Shown here: one piece after another, positions 10,691 to 19,535 of the stretch
Layout of the letters: the number at the start of each line of letters is the position of its first letter
How positions within the stretch are numbered: position 1 is the stretch's first letter
NCBI RefSeq assembly: GCF_000003605.2
Contig: NW_003114724.1
Span: 1 to 20,840 of the forward strand
Reading direction: 5' to 3'
Origin: Saccoglossus kowalevskii
Taxonomy: Eukaryota > Hemichordata > Enteropneusta > Harrimaniidae
DNA length: 20,840 nucleotides
The notes under the pieces: generated by a model
The model's input: only the letters and a program-made list of their open reading frames with translations
What the model was told of the DNA's origin: nothing
The model's database searches: none
Made by a program: the position numbers and the translations under genes

Positions 10691-10949
10691 ACACGTGTTC
10701 GAATATATCACTGCCAACACGCAATCCGGTACACAATAGCAGAAGTGTTCGAATATATCATTGCAAACACGCAATCCGCTAGACACAGTACAAGTGTTCG
10801 AATATATCATTGCCAGCACGAAAGCTGCTATACAATAGTACAAGTGTTCGAATATATCATTGCCATCACGCAATATGCTACACAATACCACAAGTGTTCT
10901 AATATAGAATTGCCAACACGCAATCCGCTACACAATAGCACACATGTTC
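10691..10949 (+). repeat. 260-bp module, copy of 7441-7699
   Basis: Identical to 7441-7699 except AATATAGAATT for AATATAGCATT, and it includes the same one-base deletion. Confidence 0.87.
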
Positions 10950-11439
10950 GAATGAATCATTGCAAACACGCAATCCGCTACACAATAGCAGAAGTGTTCG
11001 AATATATCATTGCCAACACGCAATCCGCTACACAATAGCACAAGTGTTTTAATATATCATTGCCAACACGCAATCCGCTACACAATAGTACAAGTGTTCG
11101 AATATATCATTGCCAACACGCAATTTGCTACACAATAGCACAAGTGTTCGAATATATCATTGCGAACACGAAATCCGCTACACAATATTACAAGTCTTCG
11201 AATATATCATTGTCAACACGCAATCCGCTAGACAACAGTACAAGTGTTACAATATATCATTGCCAGCACGAAAGCCGCTACACAATAGTACAAGTGTTCG
11301 AATATATCATTGCCAACACGCAATCCGCTACACAATAGTACAAGTGTTCGAATATATCATTACCAACACGCAATTCGCTACACAATAGCACAAGTGTTCT
11401 AATATATCATTGCCAAAACGCAATCCGCTACACAATAGC

Positions 11440-11699
11440 ACACGTGTTCGAATATATCACTGCCAACACGCAATCCGGTACACAATAGCAGAAGTGTTCG
11501 AATATATCATTGCAAACACGCAATCCGCTAGACAACAGTACAAGTGTTCGAATATATCATTGCCAGCACGAAAGCTGCTATACAATAGTACAAGTGTTCG
11601 AATATATCATTGCCATCACGCAATTCGCTACACAATACCACAAGTGTTCTAATATATCATTGCCAACACGCAATCCGCTACACAATAGCACACATGTTC
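11440..11699 (+). repeat. 260-bp module, copy of 8190-8449
   Basis: No difference from 8190-8449 was found on reading. Confidence 0.87.
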
Positions 11700-12020
11700 G
11701 AATGAATCATTGCCAACACGCAATCCGCTACACAATAGCAGAAGTGTTCGAATATATCATTGCCAACACGCAATCCGCTACACAATAGCACAAGTGTTTT
11801 AATATATCATTGCCAACACGCAATCCGCTACACAATAGTACAAGTGTTCGAATATATCATTGCCAACACGCAATTTGCTACACAATAGCACAAGTGTTCG
11901 AATATATCATTGCGAACACGAAATCCGCTACACAATATTACAAGTGTTCGAATATATCATTGCCAACACGCAATTTGCTACACAATAGCACAAGTGTTCG
12001 AATATATCATTGCGAACACG

Positions 12021-12590
12021 AATTCCGCTACACAATATTACAAGTGTTCGAATATATCATTGTCAACACGCAATCCGCTACACAATAGCACACATGTTCG
12101 AATAAATCACTGCAAACACGCAATCCGGTACACAATAGTAGAAGTATTCGAATATATCATTGCAAACACGCAATCCGCTAGACAACAGTACAAGTGTTAC
12201 AATATATCATTGCCAGCACGAAAGCCGCTTCACAATAGTACAAGTGTTCGAATATATCATTGCCAACACGCAATCCGCTACACAATAGTACAAGTGTTCG
12301 AATATATCATTGTCAACACGCAGTTCGCTACACGATAGCACAAGTGTTTTAATATATCATTGCCAACACGCAATCCGCTACACAATAGTACAAGTGTTCG
12401 AATATATCATTACCAACACGCAATTCGCTACACAATAGCACAAGTGTTCTAATATATCATTTCCAACACGCAATCCGCTACACAATAGCACACGTGTTCG
12501 AATATACCACTGCCAACACGCAATCCGGTACACAATAGCAGAAGTGTTCGAATATATCATTGCAAACACGCAATCCGCTAGACAACAGTA
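12021..12590 (+). repeat. Block related to 4321-4810 and 15521-16010
   Basis: Shares the AATAAATCACTGC monomer, the GTATTCGAA junction, the AGACAACAGT / CCAGCACGAAAGCC pair with CTTCACAATAG, and CGCAGTTCGC with ACACGATAG. It lacks the AACATGCAATTCGG change of those copies (here CACGCAATCCGG). It passes without a break into a 260-bp module at 12490. Confidence 0.8.
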
Positions 12591-12749
12591 CAAGTGTTAC
12601 AATATATCATTGCCAGCACGAAAGCTGCTATACAATAGTACAAGTTTTCGAATATATCATTGCCAACACGCAATTCGCTACACAATAGCACAAGTGTTCT
12701 AATATATCATTGCCAACACACAATCCGCTACACAATAGCACACATGTTC
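12490..12749 (+). repeat. 260-bp module, subtype with AGTTTTCG
   Basis: Same order as at 5641, but with AGACAACAGT, and with CAACACACAATCC in place of CAACACGCAATCC near 12719. Confidence 0.84.
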
Positions 12750-13320
12750 GAATAAATCATTGCAAACACGCAATCCGCTACACAATAGCAGAAGTGTTCG
12801 AATATATCACTGCAAACACGCAATGCGTTACACAACAGTACAAGTGTTTGAATATTTCATTGCCAACACGCAATCCGCTACACAATAGTACAAGTTTTCG
12901 AATATATCATTGCCAACACGAAATCCGCTACACAATAGCACAAGTGTTCGAATAACTCATTGCAAACACGCAAACCGGTATACAATAGCACACGTGTTCG
13001 AATATATCATTGCCAACGCGCAATCCGCTACACAATAGCACACATGTTCGAGTAAATCATTGCCAACACGCAATCCGCAACACAATAGTACAAGTGTTCG
13101 AATATATCATTGCCAACACGCAATCTGCCACACAATAGTAGAAGCGTTCGAATATATCATTGTAAACACGCAATCCGCAACACAATAGTACAAGTGTTCG
13201 AATATATCATTGTCAACACACAATTCGCTACACAATAGTGCAAGTGTTCGAATATATCATTGGCCGACACGCAATCCGCTACACAATAGTACAAGCGTTT
13301 TAATATATCATTGCCAACAC
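12591..13320 (+). repeat. Diverged copy of 5741-6420 region
   Basis: Follows 5741-6420 at offset 6849 with the same order of rare variants, but with noticeably more differences than the other copies: AATCCGC for AATCAGC, AATGCGTT, CGAAATCC for ATGCAATCC, CACGTGTTC for CACGAGTTC, CGAGTAAATC, and CAATCTGCC. One inserted G lies at about 13262. It is either the oldest surviving copy or one that exchanged sequence with other monomers. It ends where the 13320 block begins. Confidence 0.78.
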
Positions 13321-15050
13321 GCAATCCGCTAGACAACAGTACAAGTGTTACAATATATCATTGCCAGCACGAAAGCCGCTTCACAATAGTACAAGTGTTC
13401 GAATATATCATTGCCAACACGCAATCCGCTGCACAATAGTACAAGTGTTCGAATATATCATTGTCAACACGCAGTTCGCTACACGATAGCACAAGTGTTT
13501 TAATATATCATTGCCAACACGCAATCCGCTACACAATAGTACAAGTGTTCGAATATATCATTACCAACACGCAATTCGCTACACAATAGTACAAGTGTTC
13601 TAATATATCATTTCCAACACGCAATCCGCTACACAATAGCACACGTGTTCGAATATACCACTGCCAACACGCAATCCGGTACACAATAGCAGAAGTGTTC
13701 GAATATATCATTGCAAACACGCAATCCGCTAGACACCAGTACAAGTGTTACAATATATCATTGCCTGCACGAAAGCTGCTATACAATAGTACAAGTTTTC
13801 GAATATATCATTGCCAACACGCAATTCGCTACACAATAGCACAAGTGTTCTAATATATCATTGCCAACACGCAATCCGCTACACAATAGCACACATGTTC
13901 GAATAAATCATTGCAAACACGCAATCAGCTACACAATAGCAGAAGTGTTCGAATATATCACTGCAAACACGCAATGCGCTACACAACAGTACAAGTGTTT
14001 GAATATTTCATTGCCAACACGCAATCCGCTACACAATAGTACAAGTTTTCGAATATATCATTGCCAACATGCAATCCGCTACACAATAGTACAAGTGTTC
14101 GAATAACTCATTGCAAACACGCAAACCGGTATACAATAGCACACGAGTTCGAATATATCATTGCCAACACGCAATCCGCTACACAATAGCACACATGTTC
14201 GAATATATCATTGCCAACACGCAATCCGCAACACAATAGTACAAGTGTTCGAATATATCATTGCCAACACGCAATCCGCCACACAATAGTAGAAGCGTTC
14301 GAATATATCATTGTAAACACACAATCCGCAACACAATAGTACAAGTGTTCGAATATATCATTGTCAACACACAATTCGCTACACAATAGTACAAGTGTTC
14401 GAATATATCATTGCCGACACGCAATCCGCTACACAATAGTACAAGTGTTTTAATATATCATTGCCAACACGCAATCCGCTACACAATAGTACAAGTGGTT
14501 TAATTTATCATTGCCAACACGCAATCCGCTACACAATAGTACAAGTGTTTTGATATGTCATTTCCAACACGCAATCCGCTACACAATAGTACAAGTGTTC
14601 GAATATATCACTGCCAACACGCAATCCGGTACACAATAGTACAATTGTTCGAATATGTCATTGCAAACACGGTATCCGCTACGCAATAGCACACGTGTTC
14701 GAATATATCATTGCCAACACGCAAATCGCTACACAATAGCACACGTGTTCGAATATATCATTGCCAACACGCAATTCGCTACACAGTAGTACAAGTATTC
14801 AAATATATCATTGCCAACACGCAATTCGGTACACAATAGTACAAGTGTTCGAATATATCATTGCCAACACGAAATCCGCTCCACCATATCACAAGTGTTG
14901 GAATATATCATTGCCAACACGCAATCCGCTACACAATAGCACAAGTGTTCGAATATATCATTGTCAACACGCAATTCGCTACACAATAGTACAAGTGTTC
15001 GAATATATCATTGCCAACACGCAATCCGCTACACAATAGCACAAGTGTTC
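13320..15050 (+). repeat. 1.73-kb block, right copy of 5320-7050
   Basis: In exact register with the left copy over the full length, with about seven substitutions. Its left edge (TTGCCAACAC passing into AGACAACAGT at about 13311-13330) is a junction unlike the left locus, where TTGCAAACAC precedes AGACAACAGT. Its right edge abuts a copy of 3851-4985, so two blocks that lie in the opposite order further left are joined here. Confidence 0.9.
13641..13900 (+). repeat. 260-bp module, subtype with AGTTTTCG
   Basis: Copy of 5641-5900 with one change, CCTGCAC for CCAGCAC near 13765. Confidence 0.85.
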
Positions 15051-16184
15051 TAATATATCATTGCCAACACGCAATCCGCTACACAATAGTACAAGTGTTC
15101 GAATATATCATTGCCAACACGCAATCCGCTACACAATAGTACAAGTGTTTTAATATATCATTGCCAACACGCAATCCGCTACACAATAGCACAAGTGTTC
15201 TAACATATCATTGCCAACACGCAATCCGCTACACAATAGTACAAGTGTTCAAATATATCAATGCCAACACGAAATCCGCTACACAATAGCAGAAGTGTTC
15301 GAATATATCATTGCAAACACGCAATCCGCTACACAACAGTACAAGTGTTCGAATATATCAATGCCAACACGAAATCCGCTACACAATAGCAGAAGTGTTC
15401 GAATATATCATTGCAAACACGCAATCCGCTACACAACAGTACAAGTGTTCGAATATATCATTGCGAACACGCAATCCGCTACACAACAGTACAAGTGTTC
15501 GAATATATCATTGCCAACACGCAATTCGCTACACAATAGCACACATGTTCGAATAAATCACTGCAAACATGCAATTCGGTACACAATAGTAGAAGTATTC
15601 GAATATATCATTGCAAACACGCAATCCGCTAGACAACAGTACAAGTGTTACAATATATCATTGCCAGCACGAAAGCCGCTTCACAATAGTACAAGTGTTC
15701 GAATATATCATTGCCAACACGCAATCCGCTACACAATAGTACAAGTGTTCGAATATATCATTGTCAACACGCAGTTCGCTACACGATAGCACAAGTGTTT
15801 TAATATATCATTGCCAACACGCAATCCGCTACACAATAGTACAAGTGTTCGAATATATCATTACCAACACGCAATTCGCTACACAATAGCACAAGTGTTC
15901 TAATATATCATTTCCAACACGCAATCCGCTACACAATAGCACACGTGTTCGAATATACCACTGCCAACACGCAATCCGGTACACAATAGCAGAAGTGTTC
16001 GAATATATCATTGCAAACACGCAATCCGCTACACAATAGCACAAGTGTTCTAATATATCATTGCCAACACGCAATCCGCTACACAATAGCACACATGTTC
16101 GAATAATCATTGCAAACACGCAATCCGCTACACAATAGCACAAGTGTTCGAATATATCACTGCAAACACGCAATCCGCTACGCA
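15051..16184 (+). repeat. 1.13-kb block, right copy of 3851-4985
   Basis: Holds the same 100-bp dimer pair (15261-15460), the CCAGCACGAAAGCC pair, and a shortened 160-bp module at 15941-16100. A base is lost in AATAATCATT, at about 16105, where AATAAATCATT is usual. The 192-codon frame at 15211-15789 has the same translation as the one at 4011-4589, as expected for a copied block. Confidence 0.88.
15941..16100 (+). repeat. Shortened 160-bp module, copy of 4741-4900
   Basis: Has the same two-monomer gap as 4741-4900, so the loss happened before this block was copied. It differs by ACACAATAG for AAACAATAG and AATCCGC for AATCCAC. Confidence 0.8.
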
Positions 16185-16269
16185 ATAGCACACGTGTTCG
16201 AATATATCATTGCCAACACGCAATTCGCTACACAATATTACAAGTGTTCGAATATATCATTGCCCAACG

Positions 16270-16650
16270 CGAAATCCGCTACACAATATCACAAGTGTTC
16301 GAATATATCTTTGCCAACACGCAATCCGCTACACAATAGCACAAGTGTTTTAATATATCATTGCCAACACGCAACCCGCTACACAATAGTACAAGTTTTC
16401 GAATATATCATTGCAAACACGCAATTTGCTACACAATAGCACAAGTGTTTTAATATATCATTGCCAACACGCAATTCGCTACACAATATTACAAGTGTTC
16501 GAATATATCATTGCCAACACGAAATCCGCTACACAATATCACAAGTGTTCGAATATATCTTTGCCAACACGCAATCCGCTACACAATAGCACAAGTGTTT
16601 TAATATATCATTGCCAACACGCAACCCGCTACACAATAGTACAAGTGTTC
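16270..16650 (+). repeat. Tandem 5-monomer unit (250 bp), about 1.5 copies
   Basis: The run GAAATCC, ACAATATCACAAG, AATATATCTTTGCC, GTTTTAATATATC, CAACCCGC occurs at 16270-16400 and again at 16520-16650, exactly 250 bp apart. The rare TATCTTTGCC variant marks both. The same pair is carried in the right block at 18419-18799. Confidence 0.84.
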
Positions 16651-16939
16651 GAATAAATCATTGCAAACACGCAATCCGCTACACAATAGCAGAAGTCTTC
16701 GAATATATCATTGCAAACACGCAATCCGCTAGACAACAGTACAAGTGTACAATATATCATTGCCAGCACGAAAGCCGCTACACAATAGTACAAGTGTTCG
16801 AATATATCATTGCCAACACGCAATCCGCTACACAATAGTACAAGTGTTCGAATATATCATTACCAACACGCAATTCGCTACACAATAGCACAAGTGTTCT
16901 AATATATCATTGCCAACACGCAATCCGCTACACAATAGC

Positions 16940-17199
16940 ACACGTGTTCGAATATATCACTGCCAACACGCAATCCGGTACACAATAGCAGAAGTGTTCG
17001 AATATATCATTGCAAACACGCAAATCGCTAGACAACAGTACAAGTGTTCGAATATATCATTGCCAGCACGAAAGCTGCTGTACAATAGTACAAGTGTTCG
17101 AATATATCATTGCCATCACGCAATTCGCTACACAATACCACAAGTGTTCTAATATATCATTGCCAACACGCAATCCGCTACACAATAGTACAAGTGTTC
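16940..17199 (+). repeat. 260-bp module, subtype with CCATCACG
   Basis: Has GCTGCTGTACAATAG and CCATCACG. It ends in AGTACAAGTGTTC rather than ACACATGTTC, so the last monomer differs from the other copies. CAAATCGC near 17034 is private. Confidence 0.83.
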
Positions 17200-17385
17200 G
17201 AATTTATCATTTTCATCACGCAATTCGCTACACAATAGCACATATGTTCGAATAAATCATTGCAAACACGCAATCCGCTACACAATAGTACAAGTGTTCG
17301 AATATATCATTTCCAACACGCAATTCGCTACACAATAGCACAAGTGTTCTAATATATCATTGCCAACACGCAATCCGCTACACAA

Positions 17386-18413
17386 TAGCACACGTGTTCG
17401 AATATATCACTGCCAACACGCAATCCGGTACGCAATAGCAGAAGTGTTCGAATATATCATTGCCAACACGCAATTCGCTACACAGTAGTACAAGTATTCA
17501 AATATATCATTGCCATCACGCAATCCGCTACACAATAGTACAAGTGTTCGAATATATCATTGCCAACACGAAATCCGCTACACCATATCACAAGTGTTCG
17601 AATATATCATTGCCAACACGCAATCCGCTACACAACAGTACAAGTGTTCGAATATATCATTGCAAACACGAAATCCGCTACACAATATTACAAGTGTTCG
17701 AATATATCAATGCCAACACGAAATCCGCTACACAATAGCAGAAGTGTTCGAATATATCATTGCAAACACGCAATCCGCTACACAACAGTACAAGTGTTCG
17801 AATATATCATTGCAAACACGAAATCCGCTACACAATATTACAAGTGTTCGAATATATCATTGTCAACACGCAATTTGTTACACAATAGCACACATGTTCG
17901 AATAAATCACTGCAAACACGCAATCCGGTACACAATAGTAGAAGTATTCGAATATATCATTGCAAACACGCAATCCGCTAGACAACAGTACAAGTGTTAC
18001 AATATATCATTGCCAGCACGAAAGCCGCTTCACAATAGTACAAGTGTTGGAATATATCATTGCCAACACGCAATCCGCTACACAATAGTACAAGTGTTCG
18101 AATATATCATTGTCAACACGCAATTCGCTACACATTAGTACAAGTGTTCGAATATATCATTGCCAACACGAAATCCGCTACACCATATCACAAGTGTTCG
18201 AATATATCACTTCCAACACGCAATCCGCTACACAATAGTACAAGTGTTCGAATATATCATTGCCAACACGCAATCCGCTAAACAATAGTACAAGTGTTCG
18301 AATAAATCATTGCAAACACGCAATCCGCTACACAATAGGAGAAGTGTTCGAATATATCATTGCCAAAACGCAATCCGCTACACAACAGTACAAGTGTTCG
18401 AATATATCATTGC
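17386..18413 (+). repeat. Satellite block, partly shared with 20149-20580
   Basis: Begins with a CACGTG monomer followed by the ACTGCC/AATCCGGT monomer, but then turns to the CAGTAGT variant at 17480 instead of completing the 260-bp module. Positions 17700-18130 match 20149-20580 at offset 2449, including the rare CAATTTGTTAC and GTGTTGGAATAT variants. The last part, to 18413, holds mixed monomers including the unique ACAATAGGAGAAG near 18335. Confidence 0.82.
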
Positions 18414-19535
18414 CAACGCGAAATCCGCTACACAATATCACAAGTGTTCGAATATATCTTTGCCAACACGCAATCCGCTACACAATAGCACAAGTGTTTT
18501 AATATATCATTGCCAACACGCAACCCGCTACACAATAGTACAAGTTTTCGAATATATCATTGCAAACACGCAATTTGCTACACAATAGCACAAGTGTTTT
18601 AATATATCATTGCCAACACGCAATTCGCTACACAATATTACAAGTGTTCGAATATATCATTGCCAACACGAAATCCGCTACACAATATCACAAGTGTTCG
18701 AATATATCTTTGCCAACACGCAATCCGCTACACAATAGCACAAGTGTTTTAATATATCATTGCCAACACGCAACCCGCTACACAATAGTACAAGTGTTCG
18801 AATAAATCATTGCAAACACGCAATCCGCTACACAATAGCAGAAGTCTTCGAATATATCATTGCAAACACGCAATCCGCTAGACAACAGTACAAGTGTTAC
18901 AATATATCATTGCCAGCACGAAAGCCGCTACACAATAGTACAAGTGTTCGAATATATCATTGCCAACACGCAATCCGCTACACAATAGTACAAGTGTTCG
19001 AATATATCATTACCAACACGCAATTCGCTACACAATAGCACAAGTGTTCTAATATATCATTGCCAACACGCAATCCGCTACACAATAGCACACGTGTTCG
19101 AATATATCACTGCCAACACGCAATCCGGTACACAATAGCAGAAGTGTTCGAATATATCATTGCAAACACGCAATCCGCTAGACAACAGTACAAGTGTTCG
19201 AATATATCATTGCCAGCACGAAAGCTGCTGTACAATAGTACAAGTGTTCGAATATATCATTGCCATCACGCAATTCGCTACACAATACCACAAGTGTTCT
19301 AATATATCATTGCCAACACGCAATCCGCTACACAATAGTACAAGTGTTCGAATTTATCATTTTCATCACGCAATTCGCTACACAATAGCACATATGTTCG
19401 AATAAATCATTGCAAACACGCAATCCGCTACACAATAGTACAAGTGTTCGAATATATCATTTCCAACACGCAATTCGCTACACAATAGCACAAGTGTTCT
19501 ATATATCATTGCCAACACGCAATCCGCTACACAAT
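18414..19535 (+). repeat. Block, right copy of 16265-17385
   Basis: Carries the 5-monomer tandem at 18419-18799 and a 260-bp module at 19090-19349. It keeps the GTGTTACAATAT junction that has lost one T in the left copy. A base is lost at about 19500 (TTCTATATATC for TTCTAATATATC), near the right end of the similarity. Confidence 0.87.
19090..19349 (+). repeat. 260-bp module, subtype with CCATCACG
   Basis: Right copy of 16940-17199, sharing GCTGCTGTAC and the AGTACAAG end, with CAATCCGC restored. Confidence 0.84.

Larger units (their letters stand above)
10443..11941 (+). repeat. Tandem 15-monomer unit, two copies, right locus
   Basis: This is the 3250-bp-displaced copy of the tandem pair at 7193-8691, with unit one 10443-11191 and unit two 11192-11941. 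Because both loci hold both units, the 15-monomer duplication came before the larger block duplication. Confidence 0.87.
9871..12020 (+). repeat. 2.15-kb block, right copy of 6621-8770
   Basis: Identity to the left copy appears to be about 99.9% by eye. Similarity starts at the CAATCCGGT monomer and stops at about 12021, where this copy reads AATTCCGC and the left copy reads CAATCCGGTATAC. The internal 15-monomer tandem unit is carried along as 10443-11191 and 11192-11941. Confidence 0.9.
16185..17385 (+). repeat. Block, left copy of 18414-19535
   Basis: From about 16265 the sequence matches 18414 onward at offset 2149, then 2150 after the one-base deletion at about 16748. About two substitutions (CAAATCGC for CAATCCGC near 17034) were noted besides that deletion. 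It includes a 5-monomer tandem at 16270-16650 and one 260-bp module. The inserted C at about 16264 sits at the block edge. Confidence 0.87.
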
